NCBI GenBank assembly: GCA_937988865.1
Contig: CALKHV010000161.1
Location: forward strand, 1-15,090
Source of the DNA: an uncultured Propionibacteriaceae bacterium
GTDB lineage: Bacteria > Actinomycetota > Actinomycetes > Propionibacteriales > Propionibacteriaceae
DNA length: 15,090 nt
Reading direction: 5' to 3'
Position 1 is the stretch's first letter. Each line of letters opens with the position of its first letter. Shown here piece after piece: positions 1 through 7,806 of the stretch. The notes below the pieces were generated by a model. It did not search any database, was not told the origin of the DNA, and worked only from the letters and a program-made list of their open reading frames with translations. A program made the translations under genes and the position numbers.

Positions 1-1400
1 ACCGCGTCCACGTCGTTGGGCAGGTCGATGACGTGACGCGGCAGGTCCTCCAGGCCCACGAACGCCCCCGGACGCTCAGGCTCCACCCCGATCGCCTCCA
101 GGATCGTCGCCGAGAACTTCACCGGCAGCGCGGTCTCGGTGACGATGATCGGCACGTCCGGGGTGCGAAGGTCGAGTGCGACCTTCACCCCGTCCGCAGT
201 GTGCGGGTCGATGGTCACGCGCGACTCGCCCCAGACCGCCGCGATGGTCGCGAGGCGGTCGGCGTGCGTCGACGAACCCGACACGAAACCGAAGCGTTCC
301 TTCAGGGACGCGAACTCTGGCGTCCCCGACAGGTCGAACTCCCCGGACGCCGGCAGTTGGCGCGCGAACAGGTCGCGGACGCGGTCGGCGTCCCGGCCCA
401 CCAGGTCGAGCACGAAACGCTCGAAGTTGGACGCCTTGGAAATGTCCATCGACGGGCTCGACGTCTCGTACGTCTCGGCCGTTCCCCGGACGCGGTAGAC
501 GCCTGTGCGGAAGAACTCGTCGAGCACGTTGTTCTCGTTCGTGGCGAGCACGAGGCGTCCGATCGGCAGGCCCATCTGGCGGGCGATGTGCCCGGCGCAG
601 ATGTTGCCGAAATTGCCGGTCGGGACGCAGAAGTCGACGCCCTGGCCGGGGCCGTCCGTGACCTTCAGCCAGCCGACGACGTAGTAGATGATCTGGGCGA
701 GGATGCGTCCGAAGTTGATCGAGTTCACGGCGCCGAGGCTGTGGCGGGCCTTGAAGTCGGCGTCCGCATTGACGGCTTTGACGATGTCCTGGCAGTCGTC
801 GAAGACGCCCTCGATGGCGATGTTGTGGATGTGCGGGTCATCCAGGGAGAACATCTGCGCTTGCTGGAAGGGGGTCATGCGCCCGGCGGGGGTGAGCATG
901 AAGACCTCGATGCCGTGACGTCCGAGCATGGCGTACTCGGCGGCCGAACCCGTGTCACCGGACGTGGCGCCCAGGATCGTCAGCCTCGCACCGCGGCGGG
1001 CGAGCTCGTACTCGAAGAGGTGGCCCAGCAATTGCATGGCCATGTCCTTGAAGGCGGCCGTCGGCCCCTCGGACAGGTGCAGCAGCCACAAGCCGTGCGT
1101 GAGTTCGGTGACCGGGGTGATCTCGGGATCGTTGAAGACCGCGGTGGAGTAGGCGCGGTCGGCGATGGCGCGCAGGTCGTCGCTCGGGATGTCGTCGACG
1201 AACAATTCCAGCACCCGGTGCGCGACCGCGGCGTACCCCTTGGACGCGAGGAGCGCCCGCCACTCCTCGAGCGTCGCGGCGTCGAGTTCGGGGTAACTCG
1301 CCGGGACGTACAGGCCACCGTCGGGGGCGAGCCCCTCGAGGAGGATGTCGCAGAAGGGAAGACCGTCGGCCGAGCCCCCGCGGGTGGAGATGTATCGCAC
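1..1400 (-). CDS. thrC: Threonine synthase, 3' end cut off by window edge
   Basis: PLP-dependent enzyme that converts O-phosphohomoserine to threonine, the last step of threonine biosynthesis, in the cytoplasm. The translation reads MRYISTRGG at the N terminus, the family's usual opening. The PLP lysine is in the AAFKDM motif (about K118). GATSGDTGSAA at about 144-154 and a later PTGNFGN are the phosphate/PLP-binding loops of fold-type II enzymes. About 466 codons are present and the visible end (HVIDLPNDVDAV) resembles the C terminus of long actinobacterial forms, so probably only a few residues are missing. The start is GTG at 1398-1400. It has no Shine-Dalgarno sequence, but TAGAAT lies six bases upstream, suggesting a leaderless transcript. 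It stands divergent from the MFS gene across a tandem repeat. The function call is very secure. Confidence 0.97.
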   Translation of the reverse strand, partial: MRYISTRGGSADGLPFCDILLEGLAPDGGLYVPASYPELDAATLEEWRALLASKGYAAVAHRVLELFVDDIPSDDLRAIADRAYSTAVFNDPEITPVTELTHGLWLLHLSEGPTAAFKDMAMQLLGHLFEYELARRGARLTILGATSGDTGSAAEYAMLGRHGIEVFMLTPAGRMTPFQQAQMFSLDDPHIHNIAIEGVFDDCQDIVKAVNADADFKARHSLGAVNSINFGRILAQIIYYVVGWLKVTDGPGQGVDFCVPTGNFGNICAGHIARQMGLPIGRLVLATNENNVLDEFFRTGVYRVRGTAETYETSSPSMDISKASNFERFVLDLVGRDADRVRDLFARQLPASGEFDLSGTPEFASLKERFGFVSGSSTHADRLATIAAVWGESRVTIDPHTADGVKVALDLRTPDVPIIVTETALPVKFSATILEAIGVEPERPGAFVGLEDLPRHVIDLPNDVDA

Positions 1401-1406
1401 CCGGGG

Positions 1407-1412
1407 ATTCTA
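1407..1412 (-). promoter_or_regulatory. Candidate -10 element of thrC (leaderless)
   Basis: TAGAAT on the minus strand is followed by exactly six bases (CCCCGG) and then the GTG start codon. This spacing puts the expected transcription start at the first base of the start codon. No convincing -35 is seen; that region lies inside the first copy of the adjacent tandem repeat. The hexamer and spacing are seen directly; promoter activity is inferred. Confidence 0.6.
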
Positions 1413-1415
1413 TCC

Positions 1416-1618
1416 GGCCCGGCTGGGGGCGGGTTTGTCTGCGTCCGCAAGGTTGCGTCCCGTTCGGGCCCGGCTGGGGGCGGGTTTGTCTGCGTCCGCA
1501 CGGTTGCGTCCAGTTCGGGCCCGGCTGGGGCGGGTTTGTCTGCGTCCGCAAGGTTGCGTCCGGTCCGGGCCCGCCTGGGGACGCAGGGTTGTCTGCATCC
1601 GCAGGGTTGCGCGCGGGT
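1416..1618. repeat. Four-copy ~51-bp intergenic tandem repeat
   Basis: Units begin with GGCCC at 1416, 1467, 1518 and 1568, giving periods of 51, 51 and 50 bp. The first three units are nearly identical, differing by a few substitutions and one G lost from a G-run in unit 3. The fourth (about 1568-1618) is degenerate. Each of the first three units carries GCGTCC twice, in TGCGTCCGCA and TTGCGTCC, always in the same orientation. The array fills most of the 269-bp gap between the divergent thrC and MFS genes and reaches to four bases from the thrC -10 element. 51 bp is a multiple of three, so the array is open in several frames, but its amino-acid repeats look non-biological. It could be a variable-number tandem repeat, a protein-binding array or a nucleoid-level element. 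Confidence 0.9.
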
Positions 1619-1657
1619 GTGGCTGCCGAGTAGTCAGGCCCAGCCGTCCTCTGGCGA

Positions 1658-1663
1658 TACCGT
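1658..1663 (+). promoter_or_regulatory. Candidate -10 element of the MFS gene (leaderless)
   Basis: TACCGT matches the TANNNT pattern of actinobacterial sigma-70-type -10 boxes and is followed by six bases (GGGCCT) and then the GTG start. No Shine-Dalgarno sequence precedes the GTG. The same six-base spacing occurs at three other genes in the window, which strengthens this otherwise weak match. Confidence 0.5.
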
Positions 1664-1669
1664 GGGCCT

Positions 1670-2842
1670 GTGTCCGAGACCCCCGCACCCACCGCCACCA
1701 CGACCGCGTGGCGGTCGCGCGCGACCTACGAGCTCTACGCGTCCTTCGCGATCCTCGGCTTCTCCCTGAACGGCCTCGGTGCGATCCTCCAGCCCCTCCA
1801 GGCCGACCTCGGGGTCTCCCGCGCCCGCGTGGCCTTCTACCCGACGATGTTCGCCGTTGCGCTGCTCGTCATGGGTCTGGTCGGACGCCATCTGCTGCGC
1901 AGGTTCGGCGAGATGCCGGTCTTCCGGGCGGGGTTGCTGGCCTCCGCCACGGGAGCAGCGCTCCTCGCAGTGAACAGTCCGCCGGTGACGCTGGTGGGGG
2001 CGACGGTCATCGGCTTCGGCGGGGCGACCATGGTGCTGATCGGTCCGATCCTGCTCCACACCCTCCACCGGGACCATGCCGCCCAGGCGATCTCGGAACA
2101 GAACGCGGTCGCCTCGGTGGTCGCGGTCTTCCCGTCCTGGGCCGTCGCGGGTGCGATCGCCGTGGGCCTGGGCTGGAAGTTCGGCTACTCCCTCCCGGTC
2201 GCGCTGGGGGCCGGCGTCCTGTTCGTGTTCTCGGTCCTCGACCGGAACCGCCCCGTGCCCGAACTCGAGGTCGACGAGGAGTCCGACGCCTCGATCCACC
2301 ACCCCGTCTTCGGACGCTGGCTCGCCGTCCTGCTCGCGGTGAGCACCGAGTTCACCTTCGTCTTCTGGGCCGCCAGCGCGCTGACCGAGTGGTACGACCT
2401 CGCTTCCGCGACCGGGATCGCCCTCGCCAGCGCCTTCCTGATCGGCATGGCCATCGGACGCACCGGCGGCGCCCCCCTCGTCGCTCGCCACGGCAACCGG
2501 GTGATGGTGCTCTCGTGCAGCGGCATCGCGCTGGTCGGGTTCGTGCTGTTCTGGGCCCGGGTCCACGTCGTGGTCGCCGTCGTCGGACTACTCATCGCCG
2601 GCCTCGGCGTCGCCCTGCTCTACCCGCTGACGATCTCGCGGCTCGTCGCGGCGCGCCCCAGCACGCCGGAACTGACGTCGTCGTACGGGGCCCTGGCGTC
2701 CGGTTTGGCGCTCGCCGGTGCGCCCCTGGTGCTCGCTCAGGTGGCCGACCTCACCGGTATGGTCACCGCCTACCTGCTCGCGCCGCTGCTGCTCGCGGGC
2801 CTGGTGGCCTACACGGTGATCGCCGTCCCGGGACGCGAGTGA
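1670..2842 (+). CDS. MFS-family membrane transporter, substrate unknown
   Basis: A 390-residue, strongly hydrophobic protein with the size and layout of a 12-helix major facilitator. After a polar, Thr/Ala-rich N terminus (1-18), the first half carries the loop 2-3 motif GRHLLRRFG (about 72-80), a degenerate MFS motif A. The pseudo-repeat GRTGGAPLVARHGNRV follows in the second half (about 263-278). A charged central loop (about 191-211, ELEVDEESD) separates the two six-helix halves. The start is GTG at 1670 with no ribosome binding site but a -10-like hexamer six bases before it. The gene stands alone: divergent from thrC and convergent with the glycoside hydrolase gene across 51 bp with no clear terminator. 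The sequence does not reveal the substrate; small organic anions, sugars or drugs are all possible. All four Gly-Arg pairs are encoded GGA-CGC. Confidence 0.88.
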   Translation: MSETPAPTATTTAWRSRATYELYASFAILGFSLNGLGAILQPLQADLGVSRARVAFYPTMFAVALLVMGLVGRHLLRRFGEMPVFRAGLLASATGAALLAVNSPPVTLVGATVIGFGGATMVLIGPILLHTLHRDHAAQAISEQNAVASVVAVFPSWAVAGAIAVGLGWKFGYSLPVALGAGVLFVFSVLDRNRPVPELEVDEESDASIHHPVFGRWLAVLLAVSTEFTFVFWAASALTEWYDLASATGIALASAFLIGMAIGRTGGAPLVARHGNRVMVLSCSGIALVGFVLFWARVHVVVAVVGLLIAGLGVALLYPLTISRLVAARPSTPELTSSYGALASGLALAGAPLVLAQVADLTGMVTAYLLAPLLLAGLVAYTVIAVPGRE

Positions 2843-2893
2843 GCCCTGGTCCCGGGCCGACGGATGGGTGCTTGGGCTCGGTCGGAGCGGCCG

Positions 2894-5134
2894 TCAGCCG
2901 TTGAGCTCCTCCAGCATGTCGAGCATGTCGGGGTAGGTGAAGCCGGTGCCGAAGTTGATGAAGCGATCCATCGGGAAGTTGCCGATCACCTTGAGGAGTT
3001 CGGCGTTGCCGAGGAATCCCTGGAACTCACCGTCCTTGCCGAAGCGGTCGAGGATCAGCTGACGTGCGGCCGGGTTCGCCAGCCACTCGTCGGCGGTCGA
3101 GTCGTGGTCGATGGGTGCGGCGATCGAGGGGGCATCCACCACGAGGGTGGCCTTGAGCGGCAGGTCGCGGCTGTTGGGGCCGGCCTCGATGACGAACTCG
3201 CCGGCCTCGACGGCGAAGCGGTGCAAGAGCTCCGACCAGAACGAGAACGCCCGCTGGTCGAGGTCGATGGCCACCTGCTTCGACTCACCGGCCGCCAGGT
3301 GCACCTTGGTGAAGCCCTTGAGCTCGCGGATCGGACGCATCACAGACGACTCCGGATCGGCCACGTACACCTGCACGACGTCCGCGCCGGCGACCTTGCC
3401 GGTGTTCTTGACGGTCAGGGTCACGTGAGCGGTCAGCGTCCCGTCGGCGACGGAACCCGACTGGGTGACCATGAGGTTGTCGTAGTCGAAGGTGGTGTAC
3501 GACAGGCCGAAACCGAACGGGAACAGCACGGGCTGGTCCTTGTAGTCGTAGCCGCGGTAGCCGACGAGCAGGCCCTCGCCGTAGCGGACGTGCCGCGAAT
3601 CGCCGGGGAAATTGCCGTACGAGGGGTTGTCCTCGAGTCGGAGCGGAAGGGTCTCGCACAGGCGCCCTGCGGGGTTGACCTTGCCGACGAGCACGTCGAC
3701 GATGGCGCCACCGATGGCCTGGCCACCGAGCCACGCCTCGAGGATGGCCGCCGGGCCCTCGTGCCACTCGGCCATCGAGACCATCGAACCGTTGCACAGC
3801 ACCACGATGGTCCTGGCGTTGGCGCGGGTGATCGCGTTGATGGCCCGCACCTGGTTCTCGGGGAGGAACATGTGCGTCCGGTCGAAGCCTTCGGACTCCT
3901 CGGCGTCGGTGAGGCCGACGAAGAGGACGGCGACGTCAGCGTCCCGGGCGAGCAGGATCGCCTCGTCGAGCAGTTCGTCGTCGGCGCCGTCGAAGGAGTA
4001 GGCGGGGGCGAAGGGCACCTCGCCGTAGGCCTCGGCGAAGGCGTCCAGGGCCTTGTCGACCCTGGTGGCGTTCACCTCGGACGAGCCGCCGCCCTGGAAG
4101 CGGGTGGTGCGCGCGAACTCACCGAACACGGCGACCCGCAGGTCGGGCTTGAGGGGCAGGACGCCGTCGTTCTTCAGGAGGACGCAGCCCTGCGCTGCGG
4201 CCGCGCGGGACAGGGCGTGGTGGGCGTCGAAGTCGACGGGCTTGCCCTCGTCCTCGGCCACCTGGCCGCCGCGATCGGCGAGTTCGAGGACGCGGCGGAC
4301 GCAGGCGTCCAACTCCTCCATCGAGAGGCTGCCGTCGTTCACGGCGTCGATGACGGCGACGTCCGAGCGTCCCTTGGCGGGAGGCATCTCGAGGTCGAGA
4401 CCGGCCCGGACGCTGGCCACGCGGTCACCGACGGCGCCCCAGTCGCTCACGACGAGGCCGTCGAAGCCCCACTCGTCGCGCAGGACGTCGTTGAGGAGCC
4501 ACCTGTTGGTGCTGACCAGGGTGCCGTTGAGGGCGTTGTAGGCGCACATGACGGTCCACGGCTTGGCGTTCTTGACGGTCATCTCGAAGGCCGGGAGGTA
4601 GATCTCGCGGAGCGTGCGCTCGTCGACGTCGGCGCTGACGCGGAGGCGGTCGGTCTCCTGGTTGTTGACGGCGAAGTGCTTGAGAGAGGTGCCGACGTTC
4701 TGGCTCTGGATGCCCTGCACCATGGCGGTGGCCATCGTGCCGGCGAGGTAGGGGTCTTCGCTGATGTACTCGAAATTACGTCCGCACAAGGGGGAACGCT
4801 TGATGTTGGCGCCGGGGCCGAGGACGACCGCGACGCCGAGCGAGCGGGACTCGGCGGCGATGGCGGCGCCGACCTGCTTGACGAGCTCGGGGTCCCAGGA
4901 CGCGTGGAGGTTGCAGGCGGTGGGGAAGCAGGTGGCGGGCTCGGAGTTGCCGATGCCGGCCTGGTCCTGCTCGTCGGCCTGCTTCTGCGTCCGGAGGCCG
5001 TGGGGGCCGTCCGAGACCATGATGCGAGGGACTCCGTGGCGCTCGACGCCGACGGTGTGCCAGAAGTCGTCCCCACCGACGAGGGCGGCCTTCTCTTCGA
5101 GCGTGAGGTCGTTGATGATCGCTTGAGTGTCCAC
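2894..5134 (-). CDS. Glycoside hydrolase family 3, likely beta-glucosidase, cytoplasmic
   Basis: A retaining exo-glycosidase that most likely releases glucose or a related sugar from beta-linked oligosaccharides or glycosides. The 746-residue protein has the GH3 order: TIM-like barrel (about 1-290) with SDGPHGLR (41-48), KHF (153-155) and the nucleophile in VVSDWG (D231); an alpha/beta sandwich (about 310-550) with SEGFDR, whose E415 is the expected acid/base; PFGFGLSYTTF (539-549); then an FN3-like domain (about 570-665). No PA14 insert is seen. A tail of about 65 residues follows the FN3 domain. There is no signal peptide, so the substrate is probably imported. The start was set at GTG 5132-5134 because GGAG lies five bases upstream and the barrel begins soon after; a TTG 63 bases upstream is in frame but lacks support. 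Exact sugar specificity (glucoside, xyloside or other) cannot be read from sequence. Confidence 0.93.
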   Translation of the reverse strand: MDTQAIINDLTLEEKAALVGGDDFWHTVGVERHGVPRIMVSDGPHGLRTQKQADEQDQAGIGNSEPATCFPTACNLHASWDPELVKQVGAAIAAESRSLGVAVVLGPGANIKRSPLCGRNFEYISEDPYLAGTMATAMVQGIQSQNVGTSLKHFAVNNQETDRLRVSADVDERTLREIYLPAFEMTVKNAKPWTVMCAYNALNGTLVSTNRWLLNDVLRDEWGFDGLVVSDWGAVGDRVASVRAGLDLEMPPAKGRSDVAVIDAVNDGSLSMEELDACVRRVLELADRGGQVAEDEGKPVDFDAHHALSRAAAAQGCVLLKNDGVLPLKPDLRVAVFGEFARTTRFQGGGSSEVNATRVDKALDAFAEAYGEVPFAPAYSFDGADDELLDEAILLARDADVAVLFVGLTDAEESEGFDRTHMFLPENQVRAINAITRANARTIVVLCNGSMVSMAEWHEGPAAILEAWLGGQAIGGAIVDVLVGKVNPAGRLCETLPLRLEDNPSYGNFPGDSRHVRYGEGLLVGYRGYDYKDQPVLFPFGFGLSYTTFDYDNLMVTQSGSVADGTLTAHVTLTVKNTGKVAGADVVQVYVADPESSVMRPIRELKGFTKVHLAAGESKQVAIDLDQRAFSFWSELLHRFAVEAGEFVIEAGPNSRDLPLKATLVVDAPSIAAPIDHDSTADEWLANPAARQLILDRFGKDGEFQGFLGNAELLKVIGNFPMDRFINFGTGFTYPDMLDMLEELNG

Positions 5135-5139
5135 GGTGA

Positions 5140-5143
5140 CTCC
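5140..5143 (-). promoter_or_regulatory. Ribosome binding site deciding the hydrolase start
   Basis: GGAG on the minus strand sits five bases upstream of the GTG at 5132-5134. It favours this start over an in-frame TTG farther upstream (5195-5197). The AT-rich stretch at 5150-5175, unusual for this window, probably holds the promoter; it contains AATAG (5151-5155) facing CTATT (5166-5170), a weak possible operator. Confidence 0.6.
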
Positions 5144-5266
5144 ATCGTCAAATAGGGGTATCGCACTATTCTTGCATGAGGGTAAGACGGTGCACAAGGG
5201 TCCCGGGCGGGTCGTCGGAGAGGTCAGCGAGCGCCGTTGAGGCCATGATCCCCCCGGAAGCGAAGA

Positions 5267-5312
5267 TGGGTGTCCATTTCCGGTTGGTAGACCAACCAGA
5301 AATGGACACCCA
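5267..5312. terminator. 46-nt near-perfect hairpin downstream of glpC
   Basis: Arms 5267-5287 and 5292-5312 are complementary over 21 bases with a single mismatch (C5281 against A5298) and enclose the 4-nt loop TAGA. The hairpin begins 53 bases after the glpC stop, and the next gene on the same strand starts at 5134, so its most natural role is ending the glpABC transcript. No clear U-run follows on either strand, which is common for actinobacterial terminators. It could instead be a dispersed repeat element (REP- or MITE-like), since arms this long and this perfect exceed what a terminator needs. Confidence 0.65.
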
Positions 5313-5365
5313 ATGGCGCATGGAACGTCCCAGCGCGCCGCACCCGAGCCTCCCGGCTGATGAAA

Positions 5366-6598
5366 TCAGACCAGGAGGTCGTCCGACAGCCCGTACGCCG
5401 CGTGCACCACCGCGATCGGGTGCACCACCTTCGCCCCCGTGGACGTATGGATCTGCCAGCGACACGTCTCGGTGTCGCAGGCGGCCAGCTTCGGGTTCGT
5501 CGCCTTCACCATGTCGAACAACGGCTTGCCCACCGCCTGTGCGATGGCGTACTTCTCCTTCTTCAGCCCGTACGTCCCGGCGATGCCGCAGCAGGGTTGC
5601 CCGCTCTCGACGACCTTGACGCCCGGGATGAGTTCCATCAGGTGCACAGCAGGCATGCCGATGCCCTGCGCCTTCACCTGGCACGGCTGGTGGTAGGGAA
5701 TCGTGACGTCGATCTCACGGAAGTCGGTGGGCAGTTCGCCCGCGTCCGCCAGCTCCATCAGGAATTCCGACATCTCGCGCATCCGCACGCCCACGTCGAT
5801 CAGCGACGGGTCGTCGACGCCGAGGATCTCGTGCGCCTCGTGCTTCAGCATCCCTGCGCAGCTCCCGGATGAACTGACGATCGTCAGATCCCGACCGGCA
5901 GACCGCAGGTCGGCGCACAACTTGAGCACCTGCTTGCGGGCCTGCTCGAAGAGCCCGTTCGACTGCATCGCGAGCCCGCAGCATCCCTGGTTGGGCACCA
6001 GCACCTCGAAGCCGATGTGCTCCAGCACCTCGATGGTCTTGATCGACGTCTCCACCTCGAAGTACCCGCCGGCGCAGCCGTGGAAGAAGACGATCGGTCC
6101 ACGCGTCCGGGGGGACGCCGGGGCCTTGTGCTTCTTGAGCCACTTCGTCAGCGTCTGCGTGTGGGCGGTCGGCATCGGTGCGTCCCGGTGGACGCCGACC
6201 ACCTTCTCGATCGCATACCTGACGGGCTTCATGCCCAGCGCCGCGTTGGCGACGGGCGCCAGCGGCGACATGATCATGCCCTCGAGCATCGTCTGGGTGA
6301 TCAGCCGGTCGCGGATCGGCATGTTGTCGGCCTTCATGACCGCCCGCGCCTGCGAGTTCAGTTCGGCGATCTTCACACCCTGCGGGCAGACCGTGGTGCA
6401 GATGCCGCACGAGCTGCAGTAGTCGAGCGAGTGGTCGACCGACTCGCCGTGCCTGAACCGCTCCGCCTGAGGCCCGACGAACTTCGGGCCCGGGAACAGG
6501 GGCGTCACGCGCGCCACCGGACACTGCGTCTCACAGATGGTGCACTTCACGCAGTGATCGAGGCTCGCCCGGTTGAGCATGTCGTGTTCGTGGCTCAT
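5366..6598 (-). CDS. glpC: Anaerobic glycerol-3-phosphate dehydrogenase subunit C
   Basis: The iron-sulfur subunit that anchors GlpAB and relays electrons from glycerol-3-phosphate oxidation toward menaquinone. Its 410 residues match the family. Two ferredoxin-type Cys clusters lie at the N terminus: C16, C19, C22, C26 and C61, C64, C67, C71, each ending in CP, typical of two [4Fe-4S] centres. Two CCG domains follow, with CCG at 206-208 and 336-338 and partner cysteines C175 and C306, as in heterodisulfide-reductase-like subunits. The ATG start overlaps the glpB stop by four bases (ATGA) and is preceded by GGAGG seven bases upstream. It is the last gene of the operon and is followed by a strong hairpin. 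A lactate-utilisation LutA-like protein is the main alternative, but the glpAB context settles the call. Confidence 0.95.
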   Translation of the reverse strand: MSHEHDMLNRASLDHCVKCTICETQCPVARVTPLFPGPKFVGPQAERFRHGESVDHSLDYCSSCGICTTVCPQGVKIAELNSQARAVMKADNMPIRDRLITQTMLEGMIMSPLAPVANAALGMKPVRYAIEKVVGVHRDAPMPTAHTQTLTKWLKKHKAPASPRTRGPIVFFHGCAGGYFEVETSIKTIEVLEHIGFEVLVPNQGCCGLAMQSNGLFEQARKQVLKLCADLRSAGRDLTIVSSSGSCAGMLKHEAHEILGVDDPSLIDVGVRMREMSEFLMELADAGELPTDFREIDVTIPYHQPCQVKAQGIGMPAVHLMELIPGVKVVESGQPCCGIAGTYGLKKEKYAIAQAVGKPLFDMVKATNPKLAACDTETCRWQIHTSTGAKVVHPIAVVHAAYGLSDDLLV

Positions 6599-7806
6599 CG
6601 CTGGCCCTCCAGAATCGCGTCGCAGGCCTTCATGGCACTCGCGAGGGCAATGCCCTCACCTGACTTTTCCTTCCATCGCATCGCCCCGGCGAGCACGCCG
6701 CCGGCGGCGTACAGGTTCGAGAATCCACCGACGCGCATGTCGGCGTCCACCCTCAGTCCCGACCGGAAGACCGGTTGGTCGGCCCAGTAGTCGGGCACCG
6801 TCGGCTCACCCTCCGGCGTCTCGACGGGCAGGCCGAGGATCGTCTCGCTGACCTTGAGGTACGAGTCGAGTTCGAGCGCGCCCGACTCGAAACCGCCGGG
6901 GGCGAAGACGAAGGCGTCCGCGGGGTAGTCGCGCGTCCGACCCGCTGTGCCGAGGGCGACGCTGACGAGACGGTCGCCGTCGACGACCTTGCCCACGACC
7001 CTCGCGCCGAGGGTGAAGCGGACGCGGGCATCCTTTGCCCGTTGCGTCAGCGCCTGGTTGAGACGCATCCCGGGGACGCCGGGAGGCGGCAGCGGGATCT
7101 CGAAGACGGGGTGGCCGAGCAGTTGCTCGAACTCCTTCCAGGCGCCGGGGTCGTTGACGCCGAGCACGGCCGGCAGGCCGACGGTCTCGCCGTCCCTGAC
7201 CATCGGACGCAGCAGCACCGCGAGACGACGCCGGGTGGCCTTGTCGTCCAGTGCCTGGGCGTAGCGCAGGGCCGACGAATCGACCTCGCCGGCTCGCGCC
7301 GGGAAGTCGACGATCTCGTGACGAGCGGCGATGCCCTGCCGGGCGAGGTTCGATGCCGCGAGGGGCGCACCGAAGTCCTTGAGTTGGGCGAACCCGATCA
7401 GCAGGTACCTCGTGTCGGGCTTCACAGCTCCGGCGAGGACGCTGGGCACCGCCAATGCCGTCGGACGCAGTGCCCCGACCGCGGTCGGGAGCAGCACGTT
7501 GGTGTCGGGATCGCCGGCGATGAGGTCGGGACCGAGCAGGTCGGCGAACCACGTGACGGCCCTGCGGACGACGTCCGCATCCAGTTGCGCGTACGGGTGA
7601 CCGGGATTCGTGGCGGCGAATCCGGCGAGCGCCTCCAGCGGACGTTCGACCCGCTCCGGTGCATATCCCAGGATGTCGACACTGCCCTGCGAGAGCTGCA
7701 GTCCACCGATGCCCTTGGTGAGCAGGGTGACGTCGACCCCCTCGGAGTTGAGTCGGATGGCAGCGGCCAGACCGGCGATGCCGGCGCCGATGACGACGGC
7801 CTTCAC
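6595..7806 (-). CDS. glpB: Anaerobic glycerol-3-phosphate dehydrogenase subunit B
   Basis: The second flavoprotein subunit of the GlpABC complex. The 403-residue product opens with KAVVIGAGIAGLAAAIRL, a Rossmann GxGxxG dinucleotide-binding motif at residues 7-12, expected to bind FAD or FMN. LSQGSVDILG near residue 40 is characteristic of GlpB. The C-terminal stretch GGFSNLYAAGGVLAG is the second flavin-contact region of this fold. The GTG start (7804-7806) shares four bases (GTGA) with the glpA stop and is preceded by a strong GAGGAGG (7814-7820) seven bases upstream inside glpA. Both points argue for translational coupling. The same frame stays open far upstream into glpA, but that extension is antisense-frame noise without flavoprotein features. 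Confidence 0.95.
   Translation of the reverse strand: MKAVVIGAGIAGLAAAIRLNSEGVDVTLLTKGIGGLQLSQGSVDILGYAPERVERPLEALAGFAATNPGHPYAQLDADVVRRAVTWFADLLGPDLIAGDPDTNVLLPTAVGALRPTALAVPSVLAGAVKPDTRYLLIGFAQLKDFGAPLAASNLARQGIAARHEIVDFPARAGEVDSSALRYAQALDDKATRRRLAVLLRPMVRDGETVGLPAVLGVNDPGAWKEFEQLLGHPVFEIPLPPPGVPGMRLNQALTQRAKDARVRFTLGARVVGKVVDGDRLVSVALGTAGRTRDYPADAFVFAPGGFESGALELDSYLKVSETILGLPVETPEGEPTVPDYWADQPVFRSGLRVDADMRVGGFSNLYAAGGVLAGAMRWKEKSGEGIALASAMKACDAILEGQR

Noticed and set aside
33..1769. A 578-codon plus-strand frame opposite thrC
   Set aside because: Antisense shadow of thrC with Arg/Asp/Val-rich sequence; it runs through the tandem repeat, which stays open only because of the 51-bp period.
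2843..2893. Terminator between the convergent MFS and hydrolase genes
   Set aside because: Only short, weak complementarities (about 5 bp) are visible, too little to support a call.
1345..2904. A plus-strand frame encoding a 17-residue amino-acid repeat across the tandem repeat and through the MFS gene
   Set aside because: The repeat is read in several frames equally well, and the rest is an out-of-frame shadow of the MFS gene. No domain or codon pattern supports translation.
2864..5155. A 763-codon open frame on the plus strand opposite the glycoside hydrolase gene
   Set aside because: The minus strand has full GH3 catalytic motifs. The plus frame is low-complexity, rich in Val/Gly/Asp/Glu and typical of antisense frames in high-GC genes.
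5195..5197. TTG as start of the glycoside hydrolase, adding 21 residues
   Set aside because: No ribosome binding site precedes it, the added residues lie in the AT-rich promoter-like region, and GTG 5132-5134 has GGAG at good spacing.
5166..5684. A 172-codon minus-strand frame spanning the hairpin and the 3' end of glpC
   Set aside because: It overlaps glpC out of frame and reads through the hairpin; the sequence has no domain features.
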